This document shows positions 1 through 12,640 of a stretch of DNA of 64,000 nucleotides, piece by piece. Each line of letters begins with the position of its first letter. Position 1 is the stretch's first letter. The DNA is from Arsenophonus endosymbiont of Aleurodicus dispersus (GTDB taxonomy: Bacteria; Pseudomonadota; Gammaproteobacteria; Enterobacterales; Enterobacteriaceae): assembly GCF_900343015.1 (NCBI RefSeq), contig NZ_LR025108.1, positions 496,001 through 560,000 on the forward strand, given 5' to 3'. The notes below the pieces were generated by a model. That model worked only from the letters and a program-made list of their open reading frames with translations, made no database searches and was not told the origin of the DNA. A program made the translations under genes and the position numbers.

Positions 1-923
1 GCTGTTTAATAATAATGACCCAGTGGAAAGAGAGCGATCTCCTACAAATATAAGTTATTATTGTGCAGATTAAATCTAAATAATACCACTTACTTGCTAA
101 GTAGCTAAAACATTATTTTATGGCACTTAATTTTTAAGGATACTCCATTTGCTAAACTATGAGTTATATGAGTAGTGAGAAATACAATTAATTGTTAACA
201 TATTAGTTTAATTTTAATCATGGGAATAATTCCCTTGCACTGCATTTGGTTAGATTTTAGGAAATAGTATTTCTATCTATGTATTCTATACTGTGTTAAT
301 ATCTTCATTGATGATTTAAATTCCGGATATTAAAATCTGGAACAATTGTTGAGCAGGGATCAACTTTTAAAATTTAGCAATTCCCTGCGTCTGCTACAGA
401 AAATATTATAATACTGGTAGATCACCGCTATCAAGCAATGGTGGTACTCTATAATAGCCTACCTACCTCTATTTTTTTCTAAAAAACACGTGAACCATAA
501 GTATGATTGTTTGGCTGTGGATTTTATTTAACTACTGATTATAGTTTTGAATAAGATTTTATGCACTGGCATAAAAATGCTGTGATATATATTTTGTTAT
601 TAAATATCGCAATAAGCCACGCGGCGCAGGATGTTGGTAATAATTTACTTAAGGCATACCTCATATTTGAAAAAATAAAGAGCCTGGTGTGAGCACGAAC
701 TCCAATTTCAATTACGAAGGCGATGAGGCGATGTTACACAGAATTTAATCCGGTATGCGTTCGTGTAATCCTGTTCTGGCTGGCAGTAGAACAGAATCAA
801 TTTTCATGTCCTTATCACCACTAGTACGCTTGGAATATAACGATTATCTTAAATCGTCCAATTAAGATGAAGAAAAACTTTATAACTATTTTGGAATAGA
901 AAAAATTGGGTATAAAGATTTTT
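1..923. other. Eroded intergenic region, no intact gene
   Basis: No open reading frame of useful length and no RNA gene is visible. In the Escherichia coli order this side of der carries yfgJ and the guaB/xseA area, but I could not match those proteins in any frame. The stretch 640-830 is richer in G+C than the rest and, read on the minus strand, gives short coding-like pieces such as DSVLLPARTGLHERI and EIGVRAHTRLFIF broken by stops. This suggests an unidentified pseudogene. Confidence 0.5.
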
Positions 924-2423
924 TTAAGTGTGTAATTTGTCATTAATTTTTTTACGATGTGTTATTAGAAGTTTTCGCTTATGTAAATACGTTGACGTCA
1001 ATTTATTTTTCTTACCGGCATAAGGGTTATCGCCTTCTTTAAATTGAATACGAATCGGTGTCCCCGTAACCTGTAATGTACGGCGAAAATAGTTTATTAA
1101 ATAACGTTTGTAAGAATCTGGTAATTTAGCTACTTGATTGCCATGGATGACCACAGTAGGTGGATTATAACCACCGGCATGAGCATATTTCATTTTTACT
1201 CTGCGACCTTGTATCAGAGGTGGCTGATATTTTTCTTCTGCTATTTTCATAATACGCGTTAATAAGGACGTACTTATTCGCCGTGTTGCCGACTCATAAG
1301 CTTCATGAATAGATTCAAATAAATTACCTATCCCACTACCATGTAACGCTGAAATAAAATGCACTTTGGCAAAATTAATAAAACCTAATCGCAAATCAAG
1401 CATATCTTTTATCGATTGGCGAGCTTCTTGCGACATACTATCCATTTTATTGAATACAATCACAAAAGAACGTCCAGCATTTAAAATAAAGCCTAGTAAT
1501 GATAAGTCTTGACTAGAAATGCCTTCTCTGGCATCAATAACAAGTAAAACAACATTAGCATCATCAATTGATTGCAACGTTTTGATCACCGAAAATTTTT
1601 CGAAAGTTTCAGTTATTTTCCCCCGTTTACGAACCCCCGCAGTATCAATCAGGATATACTCACATCCGTCCCGTTCCATCGGAATATAAATGCTATCACG
1701 GGTTGTACCTGGAATATTATAAATAACTACCCGATCTTCTCCTAAAATACGATTAGTTAAAGTTGATTTACCGACATTAGGCTGACCAACTATTGCTAAT
1801 TTAATTGGTAGTGAACGCTGATTAAAGACTTTTTCTTCATTATTGTAAATATTATTTTTCTCTTCCTGAGCAAGCAAATAAGCTGCATTGGATTTCTCTG
1901 GAGAGAATTCAATATTATTAGCTAATTTTAGCGATGAATATGTAGAAGCCAGTTTTTTAACCAGTTGATTAATACCGCGTCCATGAGATGCGGCAATAGG
2001 ATAAATATCCTTGATCCCAAGTGCATAAAAATCGCCTAAACCAGTATTAATTTCTAACCCATCAGTTTTATTTGCTACCAGGTAACTATACTTCTTACGA
2101 CTGTGCAAATGTTTTGCAATTTCATGATCTGTTGGCATCAACCCTGAACGAGCATCAACCATAAAAAAAACAATATCAGCTTCTTCAATTGCAAGTAAAG
2201 TTTGAGAAGCAATAGGTATTTCTATCCCATTTTCTGAACCATCTATACCACCGGTATCAATAACAATGAATTCTTGCTTTGCAAACGTTGCTTTGCCGTA
2301 TTTTCGGTCACGCGTTAAACCAGGAAAATCAGCCACCAGAGCATCTCTAGTTCGAGTTAATCGGTTAAATAAGGTAGATTTTCCTACATTTGGCCGCCCT
2401 ACTAGCGCAATGATAGGGATCAC
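924..2423 (-). CDS. der: GTPase Der (EngA), 50S ribosome assembly
   Basis: Double-GTPase that acts in late maturation of the 50S ribosomal subunit in the cytoplasm. Two G domains in tandem are visible: the first P-loop GRPNVGKS at about residues 9-16 with DTGG and NKTD motifs, and the second P-loop GQPNVGKS near residue 212 with DTAG and NKMD. A C-terminal KH-like domain contains [11 protein letters not shown]. At 499 residues it is close to the family length of about 490 and shows no internal damage. The start [11 protein letters not shown] aligns with the E. coli start. The upstream neighbour is a bamB remnant, so der has lost its usual operon partner. The linker between the G domains is less acidic than in E. 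coli. Identity is certain; conservation implies it is functional. Confidence 0.97.
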   Translation of the reverse strand: MIPIIALVGRPNVGKSTLFNRLTRTRDALVADFPGLTRDRKYGKATFAKQEFIVIDTGGIDGSENGIEIPIASQTLLAIEEADIVFFMVDARSGLMPTDHEIAKHLHSRKKYSYLVANKTDGLEINTGLGDFYALGIKDIYPIAASHGRGINQLVKKLASTYSSLKLANNIEFSPEKSNAAYLLAQEEKNNIYNNEEKVFNQRSLPIKLAIVGQPNVGKSTLTNRILGEDRVVIYNIPGTTRDSIYIPMERDGCEYILIDTAGVRKRGKITETFEKFSVIKTLQSIDDANVVLLVIDAREGISSQDLSLLGFILNAGRSFVIVFNKMDSMSQEARQSIKDMLDLRLGFINFAKVHFISALHGSGIGNLFESIHEAYESATRRISTSLLTRIMKIAEEKYQPPLIQGRRVKMKYAHAGGYNPPTVVIHGNQVAKLPDSYKRYLINYFRRTLQVTGTPIRIQFKEGDNPYAGKKNKLTSTYLHKRKLLITHRKKINDKLHT

Positions 2424-2495
2424 TTTTAAGATGCCTCATAATTTAATCTTAATAATACTAAAAAATAAAACAGTAGTGGAAATCATAAGTTGTTA

Positions 2496-2754
2496 ATTAT
2501 ATCTAGAAAATAAGAATATTTCATATTTTTCCTGAATGAATAATTTATCAACGGCAATAATCTAATAGCTACGTAATATTAACTTTATTTTGTGATACAA
2601 ATTGACCTTCATGGGTCATGGGTATCTAACCAAGGCATCTTGCGTCTATAAAGTTACTCTATAACTTGTGGCTAGCGCTAGCACCAGATCATTTAGATCT
2701 ACTAACTAGATAACATCATTGGTAACAATAATATTCTTCACCGACCTTAGATCA
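2496..2754 (-). pseudogene. bamB: bamB remnant (outer-membrane assembly lipoprotein)
   Basis: Only the C-terminal third of BamB, the beta-propeller lipoprotein of the BAM outer-membrane protein insertase, can be recognised. Reading the minus strand gives LRSVKNIIVTNDVI, then a stop, LVDLNDLVLALATSY, another stop, THEGQFVSQNKVNIT, another stop, and IIAVDKLFIQEKYEI. These match in order the E. coli segments around ELGSVNDFIVDGNRI, LVDQNDRVLALTIDGG, EDGRFVAQQKVDSSG and PVAADGKLLIQAKDG. At least three stops and frame changes show a dead gene. It lies between der and hisS exactly where bamB sits in E. coli; yfgM, normally next, is gone. Confidence 0.8.
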
Positions 2755-2793
2755 CTATTTCATCTACCTGTTCATTTTTATTGATATAAACTC

Positions 2794-4071
2794 CTAAGTT
2801 AGAAGTTCAGTCAAGCGGATAGCAATTTGCTGCTGAAAAAATTTTTCCTGTTCACCAGTGCGTAAATCTTTTATTGTGACTTGACCATATTGGCATTCAT
2901 CTTCACCTAAAATTAAGGCAATTTTTGCCTGGTATTTGTCTGCTCGAGCTAATTTTTTTTTAATATTACCGCCGCCATGATGAGTCATTAATTTTAACCC
3001 TGGTAGTTCATCGCGAATTTTTTCTGCTAATACTAATATTGCCTGTTGACTTGTCTCACCACAAGCCATTAAATAAACATCAACTAAGTTACATTCAGCA
3101 ACAAAATCTGGATTAATTTGTCGTACTAATAACACAATGCGCTCCATTCCCATCGCAAAACCTACCGCTGAGGTGGATCGTCCGTCTAGTTGCTCCACTA
3201 GACCATCATAACGGCCACCAGCGCATATTGTACCCTGCGCACCTAATGAATCAGTAACCCATTCAAATACGGTACGATTATAATAATCTAAACCACGAAC
3301 TAAACGTTGATTAATTCGGTATTTAACGCCTGTTGCATCGAGTAATTTACAAAGTATAGCAAAATGTTGTTTTGAATCATCATCAAGATAATCAGCAAAT
3401 AATGGAGCATCATTAAGTAGTTTTTGCACGTTAATATTTTTTGAATCAAGGATTCGTAATGGGTTGGTCGACAGTCCATGTCGGTAATCTTCATCTAATT
3501 TATTTTCATATTGTTGCAAAAAAGTGACTAATACCTGACGGTATTTTGCTCGTGCTGCTAATGATCCAATAGAGTTTAATTCTAGTGAAACATATTTATC
3601 AATCCCCAATTCACGCCACCAACGTGCTGTCATCATTATAAGTTCAGCATCAATATCTGGCCCAGCTAAACCAAAAACTTCAACACCTAACTGATGGAAT
3701 TGGCGATAACGTCCTTTTTGTGGCCGCTCATAACGAAACATAGGTCCCAAATACCAGAGACGTTGTTGTTGATTATACAATAATCCATGTTCAATCCCAG
3801 CACGTACACAACCAGCTGTATTTTCTGGACGCAGTGTTAAACTGTCACCATCCCTGTCATCAAAGGTATACATCTCTTTTTCAACCACATCAGTTATTTC
3901 ACCTATTGCGCGAGAAAATAATGAGGTTTGCTCTACCATGGGGGTTCGTATCTCACTAAATCCATAACTAGCAAGGATTTGCTTTAATTTGTTTTCAATT
4001 TTTTGCCAGAATTGAATATCGGCAGGAAGACAGTCATTCATACCACGAATAGATTGAATGTTTTTAGCCAC
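2794..4071 (-). CDS. hisS: Histidine-tRNA ligase
   Basis: Class II aminoacyl-tRNA synthetase that charges tRNA-His with histidine using ATP. The 425-residue product matches the E. coli length (424). Visible class II features are motif 2 with [20 protein letters not shown] at about residues 110-130, the histidine-specific element [13 protein letters not shown] near residue 259, and motif 3 [11 protein letters not shown] near residue 303. A C-terminal anticodon-binding domain follows. The start [16 protein letters not shown] is the standard N-terminus. It is flanked by the bamB remnant downstream and the ispG remnant upstream, in the ancestral order. The frame is intact and the gene is presumably essential. 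Confidence 0.97.
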   Translation of the reverse strand: MAKNIQSIRGMNDCLPADIQFWQKIENKLKQILASYGFSEIRTPMVEQTSLFSRAIGEITDVVEKEMYTFDDRDGDSLTLRPENTAGCVRAGIEHGLLYNQQQRLWYLGPMFRYERPQKGRYRQFHQLGVEVFGLAGPDIDAELIMMTARWWRELGIDKYVSLELNSIGSLAARAKYRQVLVTFLQQYENKLDEDYRHGLSTNPLRILDSKNINVQKLLNDAPLFADYLDDDSKQHFAILCKLLDATGVKYRINQRLVRGLDYYNRTVFEWVTDSLGAQGTICAGGRYDGLVEQLDGRSTSAVGFAMGMERIVLLVRQINPDFVAECNLVDVYLMACGETSQQAILVLAEKIRDELPGLKLMTHHGGGNIKKKLARADKYQAKIALILGEDECQYGQVTIKDLRTGEQEKFFQQQIAIRLTELLT

Positions 4072-4189
4072 TTTATTTCTCTATTTTAAAATCTACTATA
4101 ATACTGATTATAAAAGTAAATGTTAACAAGGTGCAATTGCAATCCATAAATAAAATTAGCTTATCACTCTATGTGTCAATATTATTAAA

Positions 4190-4690
4190 TTAATCATCTA
4201 ATTGTTCAATATCAATCTGCCTATTTTCATACAACATAGCTGCTTTTGCCCCTGTTACGCCAAGGGTAGAAAGAAACCTTAGCTTCGACCGTTAACAACG
4301 ATTGGGGTAATAATCTATTTTAACTGCTCTTCTAATGCATTAACGGTACCAATAATATCAAACTATTCACGTGAACAGGTTGAACAAGCAATAAAATTAA
4401 TACCTCGTTAGCGAATGCGCATAGACTTAAAAATATTAACCCAGAGTTTAACTTATTCAACCAGATCTGCTGCTAATGAGATACGTAATTACATCAGACA
4501 ATAATATCCCTCCCTAATCAGATAGCTGATTTCACTGAACCAGCTCGTACTCCACCAGCTTCGGGAATACATACCTAAATGTAAAGAACGCCCACTTGTT
4601 GTAAATATTAAATCTTTTTAACTATTGCTGCAACATCCGTTGTACGCGTGCGTATTTGTAATGGATTGTCCTGTGATTGGGGCTCTCCCA
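4190..4690 (-). pseudogene. ispG: ispG (gcpE) remnant, MEP pathway
   Basis: IspG is the iron-sulfur enzyme that reduces methylerythritol cyclodiphosphate to HMBPP in isoprenoid synthesis. The minus strand retains scattered matches in order: APITGQSITNT followed after a frameshift by RTTDVAAIVKKI (N-terminus), LRISLAADLVE, GINFIACSTCSRE, FDIIGTVNALEEQLK and STLGVTGAKAAMLYE (C-terminus). They correspond to the E. coli segments around [36 protein letters not shown] and STLGVTGGNKKSGLYED. Frameshifts, stops and a deletion of the middle barrel leave about 500 bases of an 1100-base gene. It lies between hisS and rlmN as in E. coli; rodZ is missing. Confidence 0.88.
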
Positions 4691-4792
4691 GCATGTTCTT
4701 CATCATTAGTTGATTTATATAGTAGATAATAAAATGAATAAGTAATTATGATATCTAATTCCAATTCTTTATATAATTTCAGGCTGCTTTTA

Positions 4793-5947
4793 CTATAAGT
4801 GGTTCACTAACCAGCTGTTTTTCAACGTTCGTTTCGTTCGATCAATAAAATCACCCGCTAATTGACCGCAAGCGGCATAAATATCATCACCACGAGTCTT
4901 GCGTAAAATAGTAGTATAACCATATGTCATCAATACTTTTGCAAAACGATTAATACGGCTATTAGAACTGCGGCTGTATGGCGTATCAGGAAATGGGTTC
5001 CAAGGAATTAAATTAATTTTACTAGGCGTATTTTTAAGACATTCAGCTAGCTGATGTGCATGCTCAATACTATCATTCACAAAATTTAGCATGACATACT
5101 CAACAGTAACACGTCCCTTATTTGCATTAGATTTAGTTAGATATCGTCTAACACTAGCCAATAAGGTTTCAATATTGTATTTTTTATTAATGGGTACAAT
5201 CTCGTCACGAATTTTATCAGTAGGAGCATGTAAGGAAATTGCTAAAACAACGTCGATCATATCACCTAATTTATCAAGCGCAGGTACAACACCAGAAGTT
5301 GATAAAGCCACTCGTCGCTTTGACAATCCAAAGCCAAAATCATCCATCATAATTTCCATTGCTGGAATAACATGGTTGAGATTTAATAGGGGTTCTCCCA
5401 TTCCCATCATCACAACATTAGTAATTTGACGCCGGCCACTGGATTTCAAAGAGCCAATAACTTTATTGGCCAGCCATACCTGACCTATAATTTCTGAAAC
5501 GCGTAAGTTACGATTGAACCCTTGCTGCGCGGTTAAACAAAACTTGCATTCAAGAGCACAGCCAACTTGAGAAGAGACACAAAGTGTCGCCCGATCATAT
5601 TCAGGAATATAGACTGTTTCTACTTGTTGTTCACCTACCTTTATTAACCATTTTATGGTGCCATCAGCAGAACGCTGCTCTTGCGAAATTTTAGGTGCCC
5701 GAATTTCAGCAACAGCCTTTAATTTAGTCCGCAACACCTTATTGATATCAGTCATCAAATCAAAATTATCATAACAGTGGTAATAGATCCATTTCATTAC
5801 CTGATTGGCCCTAAATGGCTTTTCTCCCATATCACTAAAAAACTGCTGCATCTTTTTACGATTCATATCCAACAAATTTATTTTTGCTAATTTCTTAACA
5901 GAAGGAAAAGATGGTACATACTTTGCTGTTGTTTTATATTGACACAT
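4793..5947 (-). CDS. rlmN: Dual-specificity rRNA/tRNA adenine-C2 methyltransferase RlmN
   Basis: Radical SAM enzyme that methylates C2 of A2503 in 23S rRNA and A37 in certain tRNAs. The 384-residue product equals the E. coli length. The radical SAM cluster motif [11 protein letters not shown] preceded by CALE is visible near residues 125-139, and the AACGQLAGD segment close to the C-terminus carries the second catalytic cysteine. The SAM-binding GEPLLN motif is also present. The chosen start [12 protein letters not shown] is 29 residues before [10 protein letters not shown]; the E. coli protein also has an extension here. It lies next to the ispG remnant, and ndk, usually upstream, is not seen. 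Confidence 0.96.
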   Translation of the reverse strand: MCQYKTTAKYVPSFPSVKKLAKINLLDMNRKKMQQFFSDMGEKPFRANQVMKWIYYHCYDNFDLMTDINKVLRTKLKAVAEIRAPKISQEQRSADGTIKWLIKVGEQQVETVYIPEYDRATLCVSSQVGCALECKFCLTAQQGFNRNLRVSEIIGQVWLANKVIGSLKSSGRRQITNVVMMGMGEPLLNLNHVIPAMEIMMDDFGFGLSKRRVALSTSGVVPALDKLGDMIDVVLAISLHAPTDKIRDEIVPINKKYNIETLLASVRRYLTKSNANKGRVTVEYVMLNFVNDSIEHAHQLAECLKNTPSKINLIPWNPFPDTPYSRSSNSRINRFAKVLMTYGYTTILRKTRGDDIYAACGQLAGDFIDRTKRTLKNSWLVNHL

Positions 5948-6299
5948 TTTTATTGCCTAGTTATTACATTTTTCGGCGAAAACTGTAGATTATGAAATAA
6001 TTAACTATATTTATTTAAACTAAATCTTATTTTAATAGCTTGATATTATAGCTAATGAATCATTTAATAATGTATATTATTTTACCAATTTTCTTAAAAT
6101 AAAGAATTAATAAATTTCACCAGAAATTATGTCTGCAGTTGAATATCTAATTCATGATAAGACTAATAAATAAGTTAAGTCTCAATGGAATCATTTTTGT
6201 GGGAAAAGCATGGTGGTATATAAAGGATAATATTCATTAGTAATGGTAGCAGTTAGTTGATAATATAATTTTTTACCTACTGGCAAATTATTATAAAAT
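5948..6299. other. Spacer upstream of rlmN, nothing recognised
   Basis: AT-rich DNA without an open reading frame. The far end may contain the last, unrecognisable codons of the phoQ remnant. No ndk or pilF-like sequence could be found although those genes neighbour rlmN in E. coli. Confidence 0.5.
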
Positions 6300-6885
6300 A
6301 TTATATTATTCAATAATTTAAGCTACAATAGCCTTAAAATCTATCTTGGTCATACACTCTCAACTAGTTGACCGCTTAAAAAATTAGATCTTATTATAGT
6401 TAACTAATTTTTAGTGCTACTGTTGCTAACTTCAACAAGTTTAAGACAATATTTATAGGTATATTCAATAATATTATTGGCCATAAAATATATCGGTTGA
6501 CTTACTTAAGTGATTTCATCTGATACATATAAAGATAAAATTTATGCCTTTTTATTTATATACTTTGCTTATGGCGAGGGATAAATTATCTATTAAGGCA
6601 GAATAAATCGGATATTTTAATGATCTTCAGTAGATATGCTTGCATGATGCCAATAATAGTTTATTTTTTGTTAAATTTGGTCAATTTGTTCTAGCATGAT
6701 AGACTTTGATTGTTTAATTGCCATTGGGTTGCTTGAGCAAAGAGAACCTATAGGGGATTATAATACTGCTAACTGGGTTTTTCGGCTCTACGATATTGGG
6801 TATAAACTCCATTATGCTACTCACCAAAGCATTGGAATAACCAGAATAAAACTTGCGAGTAGCATTACCAAGCTAATCCATTTTA
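6300..6885 (-). pseudogene. phoQ: phoQ remnant (sensor kinase)
   Basis: PhoQ is the inner-membrane sensor of Mg2+, acidity and antimicrobial peptides. Read on the minus strand, the region gives WISLVMLLASFILVIPMLW (the second transmembrane segment), MLEQIDQI, stop, QKINYYWHHAS (the region after the histidine box), LIDNLSLAISKVYK and VMANNIIEYTYKYCLKLVE (the N box of the ATPase domain). The order and spacing match E. coli PhoQ, but there are many stops and frame changes, and the sensor domain and catalytic histidine region are missing. It lies directly behind a phoP fragment and after purB, as in E. coli. Confidence 0.87.
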
Positions 6886-7010
6886 AAAAAATCTAAAGGT
6901 AAAGTATCTCTCACTACAGCTGATGCTAAATCCACTTTATGACCAGTATATTTAAACTTAATAGTTAAGATATGATGTAAAAGCGCATTATCTTCTATAA
7001 TTAATATCTG
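6886..7010 (-). pseudogene. phoP: phoP N-terminal fragment (response regulator)
   Basis: About 36 codons of PhoP remain on the minus strand: ILIIEDNALLHHILTIKFKY, then TGHKVDLASAVVRDT. They match the receiver-domain N-terminus VLVVEDNALLRHHLKVQIQD, then AGHQVDDAEDAKEAD. The rest of the receiver domain and the whole DNA-binding domain are absent. The fragment runs straight into phoQ sequence at its second transmembrane helix, so a single deletion probably joined the two genes. Its position downstream of purB matches E. coli. Confidence 0.82.
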
Positions 7011-7162
7011 AAAAATCTGCTAGAAAAAGTAGTAATCAATCCTATATTAGGAGAATAGTTGGATTACGGCAGGAGATTACTGAATGAAAATAAAATAATT
7101 ATGTGGTTTGATTGGTTAATTAAACGATTAGGTGAGCAATAAATATTGCTCATCTATTAATT

Positions 7163-8535
<1,373 letters not shown>

Positions 8536-8571
8536 CTAAATTTATTAACAATGAAATTTATTTTGCTTTAT

Positions 8572-9145
8572 TGATTAATTGTCGTCGAGAAAACATTAAT
8601 TGTATGATTTCCACCGACTTGTTGCCAGAGAACAGCGCTACGAATACCAGTAAAAAGTAATGCACGTACTTTAGCTTGTATCGTGGTATTTTTTAGAAAA
8701 TTAGGAGAACCAATTACCTGAATACGCGGTCCAATAGGACTAATTACATCTACATAAATACCTGCTAGCGCATTAGGTTCAAAATATTTTTTTTATTGTG
8801 GAAGTAGTTCAATACTTCGTTTAAGTTTATCATTTGCCGATGTAATTTTTTCAGTGGGCGTTCTAATACGATGAGACTTAATAAGTAGCTGGCTAAATAA
8901 TAGTAAATATTACTACATGAAGCGGTAAGTATAGCAAGTCAAGTATTTTAGCCAACATTAATATTTGCATCGCTATTACCATAAACAGCTAATATAGATG
9001 TTTGATTAATACTTACTGTGCTACTAATCATCACTTCTGTCGCATTATCGTCAATTTTACCTTCATGAGCTCATTGTTGAACTAGACGACATGCCTGGCA
9101 AATGCCAGCAAATGCAAGAGTAATATCATGAAAAATTTTGCTCAC
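8572..9145 (-). pseudogene. hflD: hflD remnant
   Basis: HflD is a peripheral membrane protein (lysogenization regulator) encoded between mnmA and purB in many Enterobacterales. The minus strand reads IFHDITLAFAGICQACRLVQ, stop, AHEGKIDDNATEVMISSTVS, then SILAVYGNSDANINVG, stop, and later LSLIVLERPLKKL and segments resembling YVDVISPLGPRIQVTGSP and IRAAVLWHQVGG in shifted frames. Nearly the full length is present, but stops and frameshifts interrupt it throughout. Its 5' end overlaps the end of mnmA, which preserves the ancestral gene junction. Confidence 0.9.
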
Positions 9146-10251
9146 CCTGACTCCTGAATATGTGTTTCAATAACGCCACCACCTAAACAAATTTCATCTT
9201 GATAAAAAACTGCTGATTGACCAGGTGTAACAGCCGCAATAGGGTAGTCAAATTGAACCGCTACTTTATTACCATTAAGTTGATTAATTGTGCAAGGGAT
9301 ATCTAGTTGTCGATAACGGGTTTTAACAGTGTATTTATTAGTTTCATTTAATACTGGTGGATTAATCCAATGGATTTGTTGAATGATAACTCCTGTGAAC
9401 ATTAAACGCGGGTGATTATGGCCTTGGGCAACAATTAGATGATTATTTTTAATATCTTTATCGACAACATACCAAGGATCGTTGTTAGTTTTTTTTACAC
9501 CACCAATACCTAATCCCTTACGTTGACCTAGCGTATGATACATTAAGCCCGCATGTTCACCTAAAAATTTACCGTCAACTGTCATTATTAGACCTGGGTT
9601 ATCTGGCAGATAGCGCGATAGGAAATTACGAAATTTCCGTTCACCAATAAAACAAATTCCTGTTGAGTCTTTCTTTTTAGCTGTAATTAAACCAACTTCT
9701 TCAGCGATATGGCGAACTGCTGATTTTTCCAATTCACCAATTGGGAAAATACTTTGTGCTAGTTGAGCCTGATTCAAAGTGTAAAGAAAATAGCTTTGAT
9801 CTTTATTTTTATCTAAACCACGTAATAATTGGTGACGTCCAGCAATAGTTTTACGTCGAGCGTAGTGGCCGGTGGCAATATAGTCTGCAGCTAGATCTTC
9901 AGCAGCAAATTCTAGAAATGCTTTAAATTTTATTGTTTTATTACATAGAATATCTGGATTAGGTGTGCGGCCAGCTTTATACTCAGCAATAAAATTTGTA
10001 AACACATTATCCCAATATTCTGCAGAAAAATTAACTGTATGCAGCTCTATATCGAGTTTATCGCATACCGATTGCGCGTCAGCAAGATCGGTAGCTGCTG
10101 AGCAATACTCTTCATTATCGTCTTCTTCCCAGTTTTTCATAAATAGACAAGCAACCTGATAACCTTGTTTTTTTAACAGGTAAGCTGATACGGATGAATC
10201 AACGCCACCGGACATACCAACGATGATTTTTTTAAAATTTTTATCTGACAT
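9142..10251 (-). CDS. mnmA: tRNA-specific 2-thiouridylase MnmA
   Basis: MnmA thiolates U34 in the wobble position of tRNA-Lys, -Glu and -Gln, taking sulfur from the TusE relay. The 369-residue product matches E. coli (368). Features in order: the PP-loop [11 protein letters not shown] at residues 12-22, the first catalytic cysteine region [16 protein letters not shown] near residue 95-110, and the second cysteine in [13 protein letters not shown] near residue 200. The start [16 protein letters not shown] is natural. The 3' end overlaps the hflD remnant by a few bases. The retained tRNA-Gln gene (TTG anticodon) at 63126-63199 would be one substrate. Confidence 0.97.
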   Translation of the reverse strand: MSDKNFKKIIVGMSGGVDSSVSAYLLKKQGYQVACLFMKNWEEDDNEEYCSAATDLADAQSVCDKLDIELHTVNFSAEYWDNVFTNFIAEYKAGRTPNPDILCNKTIKFKAFLEFAAEDLAADYIATGHYARRKTIAGRHQLLRGLDKNKDQSYFLYTLNQAQLAQSIFPIGELEKSAVRHIAEEVGLITAKKKDSTGICFIGERKFRNFLSRYLPDNPGLIMTVDGKFLGEHAGLMYHTLGQRKGLGIGGVKKTNNDPWYVVDKDIKNNHLIVAQGHNHPRLMFTGVIIQQIHWINPPVLNETNKYTVKTRYRQLDIPCTINQLNGNKVAVQFDYPIAAVTPGQSAVFYQDEICLGGGVIETHIQESG

Positions 10252-10339
10252 GAATAAATCTCATTGCGGTGCGGGTAAATGTAAACTTAAATATTTTAAC
10301 ATGCAGTAGCAAGTTGTACTATAGTAGTATAGTATTAAT

Positions 10340-10485
10340 CTCTATTAGCCGGTATGAAGATGAATTTTTATTAATTACTGGTTAAGGGCATTAATATTAG
10401 TGTATTCATATAGCTCACCGCGAGCGGTAGCAAAAGTAGTTTCATCTGCTTATAAATTATAAATGTTCAGCAGGTTGCTGCCTAA
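10340..10485 (-). pseudogene. nudJ: nudJ (ymfB) remnant, Nudix hydrolase
   Basis: Short minus-strand match to the Nudix phosphatase encoded just upstream of mnmA in E. coli. It reads QQPAEHL, then after a frame change ADETTFATARGELYEYTNIN, then ALNQ, stop, LIKIHLH. The E. coli counterparts are [30 protein letters not shown] and HFIRMHQW, which include the Nudix box. The box itself is damaged and the rest of the gene is gone. Confidence 0.7.
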
Positions 10486-10987
10486 CTTTACTCTGAAATT
10501 AGCGCAATATCACACCTGATATAACCATAATTAGATTAGAAAAAATTAAAATAGGCAGACAAATAGCAATTTTATTAAACTTTCTTCTCACCAATATTTT
10601 GGTTATATAATAAATTTCTATTAATACTTTTTACCTTGAACTGAAAATATCAAAATATCGTTAGCGAAAACGCGATTGCTCATTTAACCAACAACAACAG
10701 TTAGTAACTAGTGTAACTTATATTTTGTACACCATAATATTAGAATCCACTTGCTTTAAAATTGCTTTACTTATGCCATTTTATGCCAGCACAAATATGT
10801 TGAAAAACACAGTTAATAATAAACAATTAATTTTATTAAATTATATTAACTACTATCATTTTTTAAAAATAGGTAAATAAGACCAATTATTAGCTAAAAT
10901 AAAACCATTTTAAGGTTCAATAAGTTCTTAATGTAATTTAAACTTTCTAACTATCATATTTATAATATTTCTTTATTGATTATCTCG
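10486..10987. other. Spacer between nudJ remnant and lrhA, nothing recognised
   Basis: AT-rich, no useful open reading frame on either strand. In E. coli nuoA follows lrhA on this side; I see no trace of nuo genes here. Confidence 0.45.
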
Positions 10988-11881
10988 CTAATTGTCTATA
11001 CTATGATAGGGGGTTTTATTATTTTTAATTGCACTAAATAGAATTAAAATATCCTTATTTTCCTGGCTAATATTACGGTATAACCAATAACTAATTTCTG
11101 GTAAGCGGGGTAACCCATCGCTTTCACTTAGAATTTTAAAATTGCTAGTCTGCATTTCCAGCGGATGGGCAGTAATACCTACTTCAGCATTAACCGCTGC
11201 AAGCACCGCCGATAACGAAGCGGCCTCATAAGTAATACGCCATTTAATACCAGCAGCATTAAGAGTATTGATAGCTATTTTACGAAATGGATTTGTTTCA
11301 TCAGTAACAACAACTAAAGGAACTGGTTCATTAAATTGATGCTTAAAATAAGGTGTACATTGCCAAAAGATCAGTGCATTACGCAAAAACTCTCTTGGAT
11401 ATTGACTTAATTCTGTTGATATTAGTGCAAGATCTATTTGATCATTATCAAGCATTATTTTAATAATACGGGCGCGCTTTATATAAATAGCAACGGTCAT
11501 ACGTGGATATACTGATGCAATACGATTAAGCATAAATTGTAATAAAGTATTAGTAGTATCATCAGAAACACCTACTCGCAACTCCCCTTTAGTATCATTA
11601 TAATTTAGTGAAGCTGAGGCATCATCATTAGCCCTTAATATTTTTCTGGCATAACCTAATAACTGCAAACCATGATCTGTTAATAATTTATTACGTCCAT
11701 GACGCTTAAAAAGCTCACGACCTATTAACTGTTCTAAACGCTGCATTTGTTGGCTAACTGCTGATTGAGTACGACAAACAGCAACAGCCGCAGCGGCAAA
11801 TGTATTAAGATTTGCAACGGCAACAAAAGTTCTAAGTAAATCAATATTGAGATTCATAATTGGGCGATTTGAATTTATCAT
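10988..11881 (-). CDS. lrhA: LysR-family regulator LrhA/HexA
   Basis: LysR-type transcription factor. In enterobacteria LrhA (HexA/PecT in plant pathogens) represses motility, chemotaxis and fimbrial genes. The N-terminal winged helix-turn-helix is nearly identical to E. coli LrhA over TFAAAAVAVCRTQSAVSQQM and RLEQLIGRELFKRHGRNKLL. The effector domain is much more divergent. At 297 residues it is slightly shorter than E. coli (312) at the C-terminus. The start MINSNRPIMNLNIDLLRTF aligns with the E. coli start. It remains beside the alaA remnant, divergently oriented, as in E. coli. Retention of a regulator in such a reduced genome is noteworthy; its targets here are unknown. Confidence 0.9.
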   Translation of the reverse strand: MINSNRPIMNLNIDLLRTFVAVANLNTFAAAAVAVCRTQSAVSQQMQRLEQLIGRELFKRHGRNKLLTDHGLQLLGYARKILRANDDASASLNYNDTKGELRVGVSDDTTNTLLQFMLNRIASVYPRMTVAIYIKRARIIKIMLDNDQIDLALISTELSQYPREFLRNALIFWQCTPYFKHQFNEPVPLVVVTDETNPFRKIAINTLNAAGIKWRITYEAASLSAVLAAVNAEVGITAHPLEMQTSNFKILSESDGLPRLPEISYWLYRNISQENKDILILFSAIKNNKTPYHSIDN

Positions 11882-12640
11882 TTTATTCTCTTATATAATT
11901 TCTGTTATTTTGGTGAATTTAATAGATATTAAAATCATTGAAAGTAAAAAAATAAAGATAAAGCCTTACATATTATAATTTATTTCTATAAATGCAGTAT
12001 TTATTACTGTGTATACACTATTATTAACTTCAATCTATTAATAATAAGCATGTTTGGCATTTTGATACACAAAATGCCAAGTAAAATATTCATCTTCTTG
12101 TTTTTATTAGAAACATTTTAAATTCCAATCCTGTGCCCCAAAAACTATTTTCTAAACATAAATAAAATATATTTTTTTTATAAAAAAACTGTCAAATACA
12201 ATGCAGCTAGGAACACTATATATTTATAACCAGCCACCAAAAAATTTTTTCCAGATATAGTAATAACATAATACCTTTAATTATATGTTAGAAAAATAAT
12301 ATTATTATTATGAAACTACCAATTATTTGTAACAAACAACGCACTAGCAAATATATTTACTGAGTAAATTATTTTGTTTACTAACAAATGATCTGATATA
12401 AAAAGATCAAGCCTAATTTAAATAGTATTGAATTTATGGATGATATTAAAAAAAGATTTAGCTGACTTAAGTTATTAAAACCAACCTTTTAACTAAAAAT
12501 AAGCCTATATCTTCTCTTCTATCTTCAAAAAATTTTCAACTAAGAGTATATTGTGAATATAAATATACAGAAAATTTACTCATATTCTATTAACATTACA
12601 TTGAGTTTCAAATAGAAAAAATGAATAAGTAAATCCAATA
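11882..12640. other. Divergent lrhA/alaA intergenic region
   Basis: Very AT-rich DNA between lrhA and the alaA remnant. It should contain the lrhA promoter, but I could not single out a convincing -35/-10 pair. No coding sequence seen. Confidence 0.4.

Noticed and set aside
640-830. A MocR-type (GntR/aminotransferase) regulator remnant
   Set aside because: Pieces such as LPARTGLHERI and EIGVRAHTRLFIF vaguely recall the family, but no continuous or ordered alignment could be built.
6696-6896. Plus-strand open frame of 66 codons
   Set aside because: It lies antisense to the phoQ remnant, whose minus-strand reading aligns over the same bases; the frame has no family resemblance.
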